From the NCBI RefSeq assembly GCF_002088235.1, contig NZ_AQQV01000002.1, positions 744,001 to 808,000 on the forward strand: a stretch of 64,000 bases of DNA, in the 5' to 3' direction. Of the stretch, positions 35,240-46,200 are shown in pieces (the stretch's first letter is position 1; every line of letters starts with the position of its first letter). The DNA comes from Oceanococcus atlanticus (lineage in GTDB: Bacteria; Pseudomonadota; Gammaproteobacteria; Nevskiales; Oceanococcaceae). A program made the translations under genes and the position numbers. The notes beneath the pieces are model-generated. The model worked only from the letters and a program-made list of their open reading frames with translations, was not told the DNA's origin and made no database searches.

Positions 35240-36565
35240 TTATTCGGCGCTGAGCAGGCGTTGGTCCAGAGCCAGCAGATCCTGATCCTGGAGGCTGCCA
35301 ACAACCTCCTGCAAAGCCAGCACATTGAGCAGGAAGGCGTAGCGAGCGGCCGCCGCATTGCGCTGGGCCTGGAACACGTTCTTGCGCGCATCGACCAGCT
35401 CGGCCGAGGTCCGGATACCACTTTCCCAGCCACCGGCAATAGCCTCAAGGGCAGCCTGGCTTGAAGCCACGCTCTGCTCGGATGCGCGCAGACGCTGAAT
35501 GCCGGTCACCACCCCATCGTAGGCATCACGTGTGGCTCGCACCACACTGCGACGCTGGGCCTGCAGGCGTGACTGCGCGGCATCCAGCCCGAGGCTGCTG
35601 GCGCGCACCTTGGCCGACGTACCACCACCGGAAAACAGCGGCACATGCAGACGCAGCAAGGCGCTGGAGGTCTCCGCCTCACGACCCAGCTGCAACTCGG
35701 CGGTGTCCTGCCAGCGGTGTTCAACTTCCAGTGCCAGGCTGGGCATGTGTTCGCCGCGCTGCGCCTGGTAGTCCTCACGCGCACGCTCAAGATCGAGCTC
35801 GGCCAGACGCAAACCCAGGTTGTTGGCCAGGGCCCGCTCTACCCACTGCTCGGGCTGGGCCGGCTGGGGTGGCAAAGTTTGCAGATCCTGTGCCAGCGGC
35901 TGCGGAAAACGTGGTGCCACACCACTCACTTCGAGCACCGCTTCCCGCGCCGAGCGCAGGCGTGCTGCGGCCGTCAATTCATCCGCCACGGCGCTGTCAT
36001 AGGCAGCGATCAGCTGCTGCAAATCGGCTTCGGTGGCGTAGCCGGTCTCCACCCGCACCGCAGTTTCCTTGCGCTGCTCGGCGATGGCCTGCTTCTGCTC
36101 GGTGGCCAGGCGCAGATCATCCAGCGCGCCCAGCCAGCCAAAATAACGCCGGCTGAGGGTCAGCATGAGCTGCTGGCGCGCCTCGCGCAGGGTGAGCTCG
36201 GCCACCGCAGCCGTGGCATCAATCTGCCGCAGCCGGGCAAACACCGCCCAATCAAAAACCGGTTGGGTCAGACGCAGGCCCAGCTGCCAGATATCCGCAT
36301 CCAGTTCCTGCGGTTCATAGCCGGGGAATCGCGTGCGCTGCGTGTCGTCGATGATGTGCGAGTAGTAACCGTCAAGGCTGAGTTGCGGCAGGATCGAAGC
36401 GCGCAGAAGGGGCACGCCCTGCAAAGCCGCATCGCGATCGCTCAGGGCCGCCTGGTAGCCTGGTTCGGTGCGCAACGCCTCGGCGTACAGATCGGCCAGC
36501 AAGCCCGCATCGGCCAGCCCGGGCAACAGCAGTGCCACAACCGCGGCGACACGTTTTGCACTCAT
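35240..36565 (-). CDS. TolC-family outer-membrane efflux protein
   Basis: A 441-residue outer-membrane factor. The signal peptide is about residues 1-20 (ending GLADA), and the mature protein begins with the typical TolC opening LLADLYAEALRTEPGYQAALSDRDAA. Two repeats of long coiled-coil helices (about 30-220 and 240-430) form the trimeric export channel. It needs a periplasmic adaptor; the HlyD-like protein encoded at 52679 is a good candidate. It is the last gene in the minus-strand series that starts with the megasynthases and follows the LpqC-like esterase by 12 bp, so it is likely to belong to the same transcription unit. Confidence 0.9.
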   Translation of the reverse strand: MSAKRVAAVVALLLPGLADAGLLADLYAEALRTEPGYQAALSDRDAALQGVPLLRASILPQLSLDGYYSHIIDDTQRTRFPGYEPQELDADIWQLGLRLTQPVFDWAVFARLRQIDATAAVAELTLREARQQLMLTLSRRYFGWLGALDDLRLATEQKQAIAEQRKETAVRVETGYATEADLQQLIAAYDSAVADELTAAARLRSAREAVLEVSGVAPRFPQPLAQDLQTLPPQPAQPEQWVERALANNLGLRLAELDLERAREDYQAQRGEHMPSLALEVEHRWQDTAELQLGREAETSSALLRLHVPLFSGGGTSAKVRASSLGLDAAQSRLQAQRRSVVRATRDAYDGVVTGIQRLRASEQSVASSQAALEAIAGGWESGIRTSAELVDARKNVFQAQRNAAAARYAFLLNVLALQEVVGSLQDQDLLALDQRLLSAE

Positions 36566-36577
36566 TCGACTCTTTAT

Positions 36578-37486
36578 TCAGCGCGCCTGATCGGCAAAAA
36601 ACTTGAAAATCTCGGCTGTGGCGTCAAAGGCGCGGGTATTGGGGCCGAGTTCGTCGACCCAGTAGGACTTGCCACCAGGCCACTGGTGCCCGACCTTGTC
36701 CACCCCGCAATACGTGATCGGATGACCGTCACAACCGGTGCGTTGGCGACACTCTACCCCAGTTGCGGATTTGCTGACGGCCTTTTCCTGTTCGGCACAA
36801 CCGTTGCGGCGAGCCAGGGCGCTGACCACCTCACGCATGGACGGACGATAAGTGTCGTCAAAGGTACCGCCATTCCAGAAGATGCGCGGGTCATCGCGCC
36901 CCTGGATCAACAAGGCTGAAACCGCCGAGCCATTTTTGCATTCGCTCATGATGCCGCCCGAGACCGGTGCAATGGCCTTGAGCAGGCCGGGCTTCTCGCA
37001 GGCCACGCGGTGACTGAGCATCGCGCCATTGGAGAAGCCGGTGGCGAACACCTTGCTCTTGTCCACACAATATTGGGCGCTGACCGCCTCGACCAGGGCC
37101 TCGATGAAATCCACGTCACGCACACCGAACTTGGCCGCGGCGCCGCAACAGGTTCCGGCATTCCACGACTTCAGGCGCCCATCCGGCAGCACCAGCAGCA
37201 TGTTGTACTTGTCGGCCTGCTCCGCAGCTCGGGTCTGTTCGTTGAAAATCTGCCCGGTGCCAAAGCCACCATGCAAACCCAGCACCAGCGGCCGCCGGGT
37301 TTTCTCGTCCCAGTTCTTGGGCACATAAACCTTGTAGCTGCGATCCAGCATGCCGAAATCCATCTCGGCCTCATGCATACCCGGTTTGGCCTGACCATCA
37401 CAGGCCTGGGCCTTGGCCGGCGGCGCATTCATGGCGCACGCCGCAAGCACTGCGGCCAGCGTCAGACTTGCAAGCTTGAACCTCAC
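36578..37486 (-). CDS. Secreted LpqC/PHB-depolymerase-like esterase
   Basis: A 302-residue alpha/beta hydrolase of the LpqC/polyhydroxybutyrate-depolymerase family, which also holds feruloyl esterases. The signal peptide contains a possible lipobox (LAAVLAAC, Cys17) or a Sec cleavage near PAKA. The oxyanion-type segment is LVLGLHGGFGTG, the nucleophile motif is GFSNGA, and GHQWPGG near the end supplies the His. WNAGTCCG and several further Cys suggest disulfides. It overlaps the upstream hydrolase gene by 4 bases and is followed by the TolC gene. It may release or modify an ester-linked product of the adjacent megasynthases in the periplasm (inference). Confidence 0.8.
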   Translation of the reverse strand: MRFKLASLTLAAVLAACAMNAPPAKAQACDGQAKPGMHEAEMDFGMLDRSYKVYVPKNWDEKTRRPLVLGLHGGFGTGQIFNEQTRAAEQADKYNMLLVLPDGRLKSWNAGTCCGAAAKFGVRDVDFIEALVEAVSAQYCVDKSKVFATGFSNGAMLSHRVACEKPGLLKAIAPVSGGIMSECKNGSAVSALLIQGRDDPRIFWNGGTFDDTYRPSMREVVSALARRNGCAEQEKAVSKSATGVECRQRTGCDGHPITYCGVDKVGHQWPGGKSYWVDELGPNTRAFDATAEIFKFFADQAR

Positions 37487-38379
37487 GATACGTTCCTCAG
37501 CAGCTCGGAGGGTGCGAAAGCGCGCCCCGTACGCTCCAGCCCCAGAAAGCCACCCAGCTCACGCATCACCACATTGGGGTGGCTGGCCGGGAAGAAGTGT
37601 CCGGCCTGCGGCACGATGCAAAAGCGCGCATCGTCGTGCAGACCGAGCATGGCCCGACCGCTGGGCAGACAGCGCGAAAACTCGCCGTACATCAGCAACA
37701 GCGGCACACGCAGCGCAGCCAGCTCCTCACTGCACGCCCCCTGCAGACAGAACTCGCGTCCGGCCCGGGTCTCATCCAGCAGGGTCACATACTGCTTGGC
37801 CGTGCGCAGGCCACCACGCCCGGCCCCGAAAGGCGTGTACTGATCACGCGTGCTGGACTCGTAACCGTCCAGACGCAGGCGGGCCATCACCTCAAGGTAT
37901 TTCAGACCAACGTGCTTTTCGTGACTCCAATCGCGACCATCGGTGACCAGCACGTCCTGCTCGACAGCCGACAGGTAGTCAGAATCCGCCAGCCGCTGTT
38001 CCGGCTGCAGGCGATTGATCTTGGTGTCCAGCAAGGCCAGCGAGCGGACCCGCTGCGGCGCCAGCACGGCCAATTCCAGCCCGACACCACCGCCGTAGCT
38101 GTGCCCCACCACATCGGCCTGTTCGATCGACAACTGATCGAGCAACTCAAGCAGGTCGATGGCCATATCCTGGGCCCCGTAACCGCCCTCGGTGCGCTCG
38201 CTGTAGCCATGGCCGCGCAGGTCGTACAGGGTCACCCGATAGTGCGCCTTGAGTCGCTGCGCCAGATCGGCGAACCAGAACGCGCGGTTGGTGGCCAGCC
38301 CGTGGATCATGATCAGGTCCGGACCTTCACCGAACTGCTGATAAGCAATCCGGCATCCGTTGCATTGCGCGTATGACAT
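37483..38379 (-). CDS. Alpha/beta hydrolase
   Basis: A 298-residue cytoplasmic alpha/beta hydrolase with no signal peptide. It has LIMIHGLATNRAFW (oxyanion region), the nucleophile elbow GHSYGG, and AGHFFPASHP supplying the C-terminal His. Such proteins include esterases, thioesterases and haloperoxidase-like enzymes. The only thioesterase candidate near the two megasynthases, which lack a terminal TE domain, it may release the acyl chain (inference). It starts 48 bp after the stop of the second megasynthase gene and overlaps the secreted esterase by 4 bases. Confidence 0.82.
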   Translation of the reverse strand: MSYAQCNGCRIAYQQFGEGPDLIMIHGLATNRAFWFADLAQRLKAHYRVTLYDLRGHGYSERTEGGYGAQDMAIDLLELLDQLSIEQADVVGHSYGGGVGLELAVLAPQRVRSLALLDTKINRLQPEQRLADSDYLSAVEQDVLVTDGRDWSHEKHVGLKYLEVMARLRLDGYESSTRDQYTPFGAGRGGLRTAKQYVTLLDETRAGREFCLQGACSEELAALRVPLLLMYGEFSRCLPSGRAMLGLHDDARFCIVPQAGHFFPASHPNVVMRELGGFLGLERTGRAFAPSELLRNVS

Positions 38380-38427
38380 CCTGTCTACCTCACTGTTATG
38401 GCGAAGAACGTGCTCAGAACCGCCGGC

Positions 38428-41400
38428 TCAGAGCACGCCTCCGGTACTGCGGATCGCCGCATCGGATGATGCCTGCGACATACTGAACACACTGGCCAGC
38501 GCCAGCGCACCGCCGGTATCGGCTTTGAGCCACTGCACGCTGTAATCGTTGCCCTGGTAATGGACCTGCGCCAGGGCCGGCCGACCATCACGCGGACTGA
38601 ACACGGCCTGGGTCACCATGAAGGCCTGTGGCCGCCCCTTGAGCCCGTGCCCCAGAGCCTTGGCCACCGCTTCTTTGGCCGCCCACAGGGCCACCACACG
38701 TTGCCCACGTTCAGCGCCACTGGTGTTTTCCAGCAGGCGGCGTTCGCCGTCGGTCAGACCGCCACGTTCAACATCGGCGCTGTTGACTGCATCGGCGTGC
38801 TGCAGATCCACACCCAGTCCGAGCTGCGCATCGCCCGCAACCGCCACGGCGGTTGCACCGCTGTGGCTGATCGAGATCGACGGCGCCACACGCCCTTCCA
38901 GGGCGGCACACTGCACCCGCGGACGGCCATGAGCATCGTTATCGATGCGGATATCGGCATTGGCCAGGTCGATCTGGTACTCACGCTGTATCCACAGCCG
39001 TGCCGCTTCCTTGGCCGCAACCCGTCCCATCAACCATTCCTCACGCCGCGGCCCTTTGTCCGGCAGCTGATAGAAGGTGTTGCGCTCGACCTCATCAAGC
39101 AGCATGTGCGCCAGCACACGCATCCACACGCCCCAGGCTTCACCCATCAGGTTGTCGGCAAAGTAGTCCATCTTGCGCAGCACAAACCCGGCCGGCAGGT
39201 CGTCGGCGGGCAGCGCGGCGCTCAGATAATTGCTGAGGGGATCAAGACGGTAACGGTAGTAGCGCTGCGGCAGCTCGAACTTGCGATCGGTCCAGCCGCT
39301 GGCGCGGGCGATGACACCGCCCTGCGCATCGATCAGATCCCACTGCGCGGCGAAGGTCGGGGCGTCGTGTTCGACGATGTCGCCACGACACAGCACCCGC
39401 GCACCCTGTGCCGGCATGGCTGCGAACTGCTCGTAACGCTCGATCTGGAAGGGAAAACAGTTGAAACCGCCATCGTACTTCTCGGTCAGCCAGTAGCCGG
39501 CCAGCTGCCCGGCCGCGTCCAGCAGCGCCGGGTCGATGCGAAAACGCGGCTGGGCGTCATCGGCGAAATAGTCGGCGGTCGGCAGCACCTCAAGCTCGGC
39601 CTCGACCGAACGACTGCCCCAGCGTTTCAGCGCTTTCACGCCTTGCAGACGCGGGCCATGGAACATGCCGTGCTGGTACAGCTCCGCCGGTGGATTGCGG
39701 CGCGGCGCATGCGCGGCCTCGGACTGCCACTCCAGCGCTTGAGGCGCACTGGCAAACCCGGCCGCGTATTCCACTTCGGCTTCAAACACCGGCAAATCAG
39801 GCTTGCCCTGCTGCGCCATCAGCAGACGCACGGCATAGCGCTTGAGGCGGGCGTCGTCGTGCTGGCAAGTCGCCGTCAGTTTGAGCGAAAGACTGCCGTG
39901 ATCCAGCGCCAGCCAGCGATGCCCGCGGACGTTGTTCAGGGCCTTGCACACCCAGCCTGCGGGCGCGAGCAACCCGGCGGCCTCAGCGGCCATTTCCATG
40001 CTGAAGGTAAACGGCACCACCGACAGCGGGCGCAAGGCCTGCAAGCGCGACGGCGCAGCGCCGATGCAATGGTCCTGCAGATACAGATCACGTGCCCCGG
40101 AAATATCCACCTGGGCCTGCAAGCTGGCGCTGTCCTGGTTCAGCACCCGGGTGATCAAAGGCGCAGCGGGCGCGCTGACTGCGGGTGCCGATGGCGCCAA
40201 CGCAGCACCCTGCGGCGCACCGGCCAGCACGCGTTGCTGGCTGGCGAGAAACTCCTGCATCAGCGCGAAGTGCGACTGCAAAGCCTGCTGGCGCGGGTCA
40301 CTCGGCGGCGCCGCCTGAGGTGCCGATACCGGCGCCGCTGTCGATGCTTGCGGCGGCGCATCCGCAGCCACCTTGGGAGCTGGCAGCGGCGGCACATCCT
40401 TGAACGAAATCAGCGGCATGGCCAGGCTCAGCGGGCGAGCACCCGGCTTGACCGGCTGCGGCGCCCGCGCATCCGCGCGATCGGCATAGAGGGCCGAAAG
40501 CTTGAGCGGCACGCCGGCTGCGAACAGCGCAGCCAGGGTCGCGTGCAGCGCCTTCATCGCACCCTGCCGACGCGAATTGCTGGCCAGCGCCAGAACATCG
40601 CGCTTGCCCTTGAGTATGTCGCCGACAAAAGCGGTGAGATTGGCGCTGGGCCCCACCTCAAGAAACACCCGGAAGCCATCGTCGTAGAGGCTTTGCACCG
40701 TTTCGCGGAAACGCACCGGGCGGGCCCACTGACTGCAGGCCAGATCACGGATAGCATCCGGCTCGTCGGGAAAGGCCTGCATCGAGGCGCAGCTGACCAC
40801 CGGAATCTGTGGCGCGGCAATCGGCAGGTCCTGGTAGAACGTACGAAAGGCTTTCGACACCGGCTCAAAACCGGCCGTGTGATAGGCCCGTCCGAACGGC
40901 AGTTCGGCGCAAATCGCACCCGCTGCACTGAGCTTGCTGTGGGCCTTGGCAACCACCTCCGGCGCCCCGAACACCACTGCCTGATTGGGGCAGTTGTCCA
41001 TCGCCACGACCAGCGCATCACCGAACTCGGCCAGCACCGCATCACGTGACTCTGCCGCCAGCCCGCCCACGGTGAGCAGACTGCCGGTCTTGATCGCCGA
41101 TTCGGATTCCAGTTGGCGGTAGATCGCATTCAGGCCCTGGGCAATCCCGGCCAGAGTCTGCGGTGTCGAAGCGGCAATGGCGCCTGCGGCAACCAGTGCG
41201 GTGTTCTCGCCGGTGGAATGCCCGACCAAAACGTCAGGCTTGAGTTCGCAGGCGCGCATCAGCGCCCACAAGCCCTGACTGGAGGCAAACACCGATTCGG
41301 AGGCCAGATCCATGTCGAACAACTTGTGTTCGAGTTCGCGACGCGCGTCCTCGCTCAGGCTGTTGGGCGCGGGAAACACCGCCTCCGATGGCTGATATTC

Positions 41401-43254
41401 ACGTGCGCTGACCGTGGTGTCGAGAAAATCGAACCACTCACGCACCTGCGGGAAGGCCACGGCCAGTTCCGACAACATGCCCGGATACTGGGCGCCTTCG
41501 CCCGGAAACAGCACGGCAACCTTGCCGGCCGGCTGGCCGTGGCCATAGTGGACACCGGAGCGGGTCTTGAAGGGCTTGTCCGAGGCCGCCAGTTTTTCCA
41601 CTGCGGTGTCGAGTTTCTTGACCAGATCAGCCTTGTCGCTGCACACCAAAGCCAGCCGATGTTCGCCCTGCGCGGCGCTATGCTGCGCCGCCAGTTGCGC
41701 TGGCGTCAGGGTGTCCAAACTGGCTTTGGCGCGCGTCACCTGATCAAGCAACTCGGCGTGGCTGGGCGCTGCGAAACACAGCAGCTCGGTGCCACCGGCC
41801 AGTGCCGGCTGCGCCACATTGGCCGGGGCCTGGGCCTTCGGCATCGGCGCGGCAAAGCGCACCGCATCAGCCGGACGGTACTCCTCCAGCACCAGGTGCG
41901 CATTGACCCCGCCAAAACCGAATGAGTTGATACCAGCGCGGCGCGGCGCGGCACTGGTGTGAATCCACGGACGGGTCTCGGTATTGACGTAAAACGGGGT
42001 CTTCTCGATTTCCAGCGCCGGATTGACCTCATCACACAGCGTCGGTGGCAGCACCTTGTGATGCAGGGCCAGCGCTGTCTTGATGATCGAGGCACTGCCC
42101 GCAGCCGGTATGCAGTGTGAAATCATCGATTTGACCGAGCCGATTGCAATCGAAGGCGACAGGCGCGAGCGCCGGCCAAAAATCTCGGTCAGCGACTCGA
42201 TTTCGGTCTTGTCACCCAGCGCAATGCCGGTGCCGTGTGCTTCGACCAGCCCCAGCGTGCTCGGATCGATCTGCGCATCGGCATAGGCGCGCTTGATCGC
42301 CAGCACCTCGCCTTCCTTGCGCGGCGCCAGCAGACCTTTGGCGCGGCCATCGCTGGACGCCCCGTAACCGCGGATCACGGCGTAAATTTTGTCGCCGTCG
42401 CGCTCGGCGTCGGCCAGTCGCTTGAGCACCACCAGCCCGGCGCCCTCGCCCAGCAAGGTCCCTCCGGCATTGGCGTCGAACGGACGCAGTGCGCCGCGTG
42501 ACAGCGCACCCAGCTGACAGAAGATCATGTAGATCTGGGGCGGCGTGTGCGCCTGAATTCCGCCCGTCACCATCATGTCGGCGCGCCCTTCGGCGAGATC
42601 GCGCATGGCCACATCCGTGGCAATCAGGGTCGAGGCGCAGGCCGCATCGATGATGTAGTTCGGCCCCATCAGGTTGAGGCGATTGCAGATCAGTCCGCTG
42701 ACCACGTTGGGCACCAGCCCCGGTGCCATCTCGGTGGTGAACGGCGGCGCGCTGTCTTTCAACTGGCTGCGCAACTGGGCCAGCTCCTGCGGCCCCAGAT
42801 CGGGACGCAGCTGACGCAGCAGATCAAGGGTCTGGTCGATGACCAGGCCATGCTGCATCAAGGTGGTGTAACCCCGGTTCACATAGGTGCCACGGCCCAG
42901 CACCACGCCGGCTTTCTCGCGATCGAAATCACGCTCCATGTAACCGGCGTCGGCCAGCGCATCGCGGGCCAGACGCAGCGCCAGATACTGATCCGGCTCG
43001 CCGCCATCAATGGCGTTGGGCATGATGCCGAATTCGGCCGGATTGAAGGTGGCTAAATCCTTGAGAAAGCCGCCACGGTTGGTGTAGATGCGATCGTTGG
43101 CCTTGCTCGCCGGATCAAGATACGGCCCGGTCCACTCTTCATCGGCCTCGCTGATGGCATCGACTTTGTTGACGATGTTGTTCCAGAAGCTAGGCACATC
43201 GCGGGCGCCGGCGTAGACGCCGGACATCCCGATAATTGCAATATCCGCACTCAT
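38428..43254 (-). CDS. PUFA-synthase-like megasynthase: KS-AT-DH-PPTase
   Basis: A 1608-residue multidomain protein. KS is residues 1-440, with active-site C206 in DAACAST, EAHGTGIALGD and MISHCIPAAG. AT is about 575-880, with FPGEGAQYPG and nucleophile S680 in GHSTGEN. A Pro/Ala-rich linker covers about 930-1030. The PKS dehydratase double hot-dog has H1062 (LQDHCIG) and D1246 (DPALLDAAGQ). An Sfp/PfaE-like 4-prime-phosphopantetheinyl transferase is at about 1370-1590, with GVDLQHAD and WAAKEAVAKALG (K1527). All catalytic residues are present. No chain-length-factor domain is seen, unlike classical PfaC. It starts 9 bp after the partner gene stop and probably activates the partner ACPs and shares chain building. 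The acyl product is unknown. Confidence 0.88.
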   Translation of the reverse strand: MSADIAIIGMSGVYAGARDVPSFWNNIVNKVDAISEADEEWTGPYLDPASKANDRIYTNRGGFLKDLATFNPAEFGIMPNAIDGGEPDQYLALRLARDALADAGYMERDFDREKAGVVLGRGTYVNRGYTTLMQHGLVIDQTLDLLRQLRPDLGPQELAQLRSQLKDSAPPFTTEMAPGLVPNVVSGLICNRLNLMGPNYIIDAACASTLIATDVAMRDLAEGRADMMVTGGIQAHTPPQIYMIFCQLGALSRGALRPFDANAGGTLLGEGAGLVVLKRLADAERDGDKIYAVIRGYGASSDGRAKGLLAPRKEGEVLAIKRAYADAQIDPSTLGLVEAHGTGIALGDKTEIESLTEIFGRRSRLSPSIAIGSVKSMISHCIPAAGSASIIKTALALHHKVLPPTLCDEVNPALEIEKTPFYVNTETRPWIHTSAAPRRAGINSFGFGGVNAHLVLEEYRPADAVRFAAPMPKAQAPANVAQPALAGGTELLCFAAPSHAELLDQVTRAKASLDTLTPAQLAAQHSAAQGEHRLALVCSDKADLVKKLDTAVEKLAASDKPFKTRSGVHYGHGQPAGKVAVLFPGEGAQYPGMLSELAVAFPQVREWFDFLDTTVSAREYQPSEAVFPAPNSLSEDARRELEHKLFDMDLASESVFASSQGLWALMRACELKPDVLVGHSTGENTALVAAGAIAASTPQTLAGIAQGLNAIYRQLESESAIKTGSLLTVGGLAAESRDAVLAEFGDALVVAMDNCPNQAVVFGAPEVVAKAHSKLSAAGAICAELPFGRAYHTAGFEPVSKAFRTFYQDLPIAAPQIPVVSCASMQAFPDEPDAIRDLACSQWARPVRFRETVQSLYDDGFRVFLEVGPSANLTAFVGDILKGKRDVLALASNSRRQGAMKALHATLAALFAAGVPLKLSALYADRADARAPQPVKPGARPLSLAMPLISFKDVPPLPAPKVAADAPPQASTAAPVSAPQAAPPSDPRQQALQSHFALMQEFLASQQRVLAGAPQGAALAPSAPAVSAPAAPLITRVLNQDSASLQAQVDISGARDLYLQDHCIGAAPSRLQALRPLSVVPFTFSMEMAAEAAGLLAPAGWVCKALNNVRGHRWLALDHGSLSLKLTATCQHDDARLKRYAVRLLMAQQGKPDLPVFEAEVEYAAGFASAPQALEWQSEAAHAPRRNPPAELYQHGMFHGPRLQGVKALKRWGSRSVEAELEVLPTADYFADDAQPRFRIDPALLDAAGQLAGYWLTEKYDGGFNCFPFQIERYEQFAAMPAQGARVLCRGDIVEHDAPTFAAQWDLIDAQGGVIARASGWTDRKFELPQRYYRYRLDPLSNYLSAALPADDLPAGFVLRKMDYFADNLMGEAWGVWMRVLAHMLLDEVERNTFYQLPDKGPRREEWLMGRVAAKEAARLWIQREYQIDLANADIRIDNDAHGRPRVQCAALEGRVAPSISISHSGATAVAVAGDAQLGLGVDLQHADAVNSADVERGGLTDGERRLLENTSGAERGQRVVALWAAKEAVAKALGHGLKGRPQAFMVTQAVFSPRDGRPALAQVHYQGNDYSVQWLKADTGGALALASVFSMSQASSDAAIRSTGGVL

Positions 43255-43263
43255 GAACTGATC

Positions 43264-46200
43264 CTAGGCGTCGGCCGAGGCCAGGCGATTGAGCGCGGCC
43301 GAGGCCGTACCCTCAATCTCGCGCATTTCCAGGCGCACACGGCCCTCGTCATCTGCCAGCAGCACGTCATAGTTCAAGCTGCTTTCGCTGGCCTCACCGC
43401 GAATCCGCAGGTACAGGCCAAGACGCTCAGGCAGCGGATCACGGCCGTAGCGGCAAACCGAGCCGAATGCCGATGGCAGAGCGGTCTTGTCGAGGAAGCG
43501 GCGTGACCACACGATGGCCAGCTGTGGACCACAGTCAAGCAGGCCCGGATCGAACACCCAGTGTGCATCTGTCGCCACACCGTCCTGACGCAGCCAGGCC
43601 GCCGGGCGGCTGCGCCGGGCCTGCGCATCGACCCCGTCACGCCCGACCACCTGAATCTGATCGATCAGCTGGAAATCGCCGCCATGGAACAGATAGTCGC
43701 GATAGGCCTGGCTTGCATCCAGGGCGTCACCACTGACCGAGGATGCGTCCAGCTGCGGCGCATCAGGCAAACGTTCGACCAGACGCACCTTGGCTTTGTA
43801 CAGCGCCTGGTTGCGCTCGGGGTCGACGATGTCAATCGCCAGCATCTGCTCACCCGGCTGTGAATGGGTCGAGGCACGGGCCTTGAATGCGACCTTGCGG
43901 CCGCGTGCCGGATCCAGCACCACACCGGCCAGAACCTTGAGATCACGCACTTCAGCAACCTGCCAGCCGGGCCAACCGGCCGCCGCCACCTGGGCCATCC
44001 ATTCCGCTGCGCCAGCGGCGGGGAGCACCGGCTTGCCGTCCATGCTGTGATCAAGGAGATAGGGATCACTCTCGACACTGAAATGATGATCCAGCACCAG
44101 GGTGCCGCCGGCACCGATGTGCAGACCGGCCCGGATCAGCGGCAAATCGCTGCCGGCCTCTTCAGCATCCTGCTCGCCGTCATACACCGCCCACGGGCCT
44201 TCACCCACGACCAGTTCGACCTCGGACTTGGGCCCGAAGGCCAGTTCATCGAGGAAGTAACGTGCACCGGCGTCCACCGGTATGGGCAGGATGCCCTGCT
44301 CACGGAACTTGGCCTTGACCGCATCGCTGGCCATACCCGCGTCCCATGGGCCCCAGTTGATGGCCATCACGCGGGTGTCCTTCCAGCGCCGTGACAACTG
44401 CCAGGCATAGCGGTTGAGCGCCTCATTGGCCGCAGCATAATCAGCCTGCCCGCGGTTGCCGTAACGGCCCGCCACCGAGGTGAAAAAGGCCACCCACTTG
44501 AGCGTTTCCGGCTTGAGCGTGTTGGCCAGAATCCAGGCCGAATCGGTCTTGGTGCCAAACACCCGGTCGAACGACACCGCGGTCTTGTCGGCGATCAGTT
44601 TGTCCTCGATCACGCCAGCGCCATGAATCACCCCGTCAATGCGACCGCAGCGGGTGTAGACATCTTCAATCGCCGCGCCGAACGAGGCCACGTCGCGCAC
44701 ATCACAGGGCACATAATCGACCTCGACACCGGCATCGCGCATGCGTTGCAGGTTATCCAGCACCTCGCGACCGGCCATGATCTGCGCCACCCGCTGATCA
44801 AGCTCGGCTGGCTTGGGCATGTTGCCGTTGACCCGCGCATCAGCGATCAGCGCGCCCTTGAGATGCAGGGCGGTGGCATGTTCCAGATGCAGATCATTGG
44901 GATCCGGCAAGGCCGTGCGCCCGATCAGCACATAACGCAAACCCGGCTTGGCCATGCGCAGCAAGATCTCCGCGGTGATGCCACGGGCCCCGCCGGTGGC
45001 GAGCACGACCCAGCCGTCCTGCGGCTCCAGATGTGCCGCGAAAGCGTGATCATGCAGGGCATGCTCCTGCGTCGATACGGTGTAGCGGGTATCGCCCAGA
45101 TAGCCGATTTCGCGATGCGGGTCGGTGCTGCATAGCTCGTCGAACAGGTGTTCGGCGATGACCTCATCGGTCTGGCCGTCAAAATCCACCAGCCGCGCAA
45201 TCGCTTCAGGGTATTCCTGGCGGTAGCAATTGATCATCCCGGCGGCACCACCGGCCAGCGCCGAACCGACACCCTCGGCTTCGCGCCCCAGCGTGCCACC
45301 CAGCCGGGTCGCCGCGATCAGATGCAGGTGATCACGCTCATCACCCAGGGCCTTGAGCAAGGTGAACAATTTGCCCACGGTGTTGGCGCCGGTCTTGCGC
45401 CACTGCGCAAAGCTGTCCTCGGGGTGCTGGGACAAGCCGCCCAGATGCATCACCGCACGCACCGGTCCATGTGTCTTGATGGCCAGTTCCAGCTCGTTCT
45501 TGAGCGCGCGCGGCTCATCGATCAGCAGTTCCACCGGGGTGGCCCCGGTTGCTGCGATGCGCTCCACCAGAGGCTCACGGATGCTGTCGGGGCCGTCGAC
45601 CACGATCACCAGACCGCTGGGCTGAGTCCGCTCGCTGGGCAGCGCCGCCTGGCGCGGACGGATCACGTAACGCGGCACATGGATCGCGCTTTCCGTCGGC
45701 TCCGCAACTGGCGCTGCCTGAGCTGTTTGCGCGGCAGGTACAGCAGGCACCGAAGATGCTTCGGATTGCGCCGTCAGCGCCTCCACCGCCGCGATCAGAA
45801 CCTGCAGGGACTTGGCCCGGGTGTAGGTTTCCAGATCCGCCTGCATGGCGTTGGCCACCGCCTCGGGCAGGGCTTTCTGCAAAGCCCCGACAATCTCCAC
45901 CCGCTTGATCGAATCAATGCCCAGGTCCGCTTCCAGATCGGCCTGCGCATCCAGCATGTCTTCGGGATAACCGGTACGCTCGGCGACGATGCTCAGCAAC
46001 GTTGCCGCCACATCCACGCTGGGCGCGGGCGCAGCTGCTGGCGCCGCCACCGGCGCACTTGCCACCGGCTGCTCACCAACCAGGGCGTTGACCGCCGCGA
46101 TCAGGCTGTCCAGCGTCTTGGCCCGGGTGTAGGTCTCCAGATCCGCTTGCATGGCACTGGCCACGGCCTCGGGCAGGGCTTTTTGCAGAGCCCCGACTAT

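Noticed and set aside
38560-41049. 829-codon plus-strand open frame opposite the second megasynthase
   Set aside because: Shadow of the conserved AT-DH-PPTase coding sequence; composition is dominated by Arg, His and Gln without domain features.
38428-43254. Classical PfaC with KS, chain-length factor and two FabA-like dehydratases
   Set aside because: The second domain has a GHSTGE acyltransferase nucleophile and no KS-like chain-length factor; only one PKS-type dehydratase is seen, followed by a PPTase.
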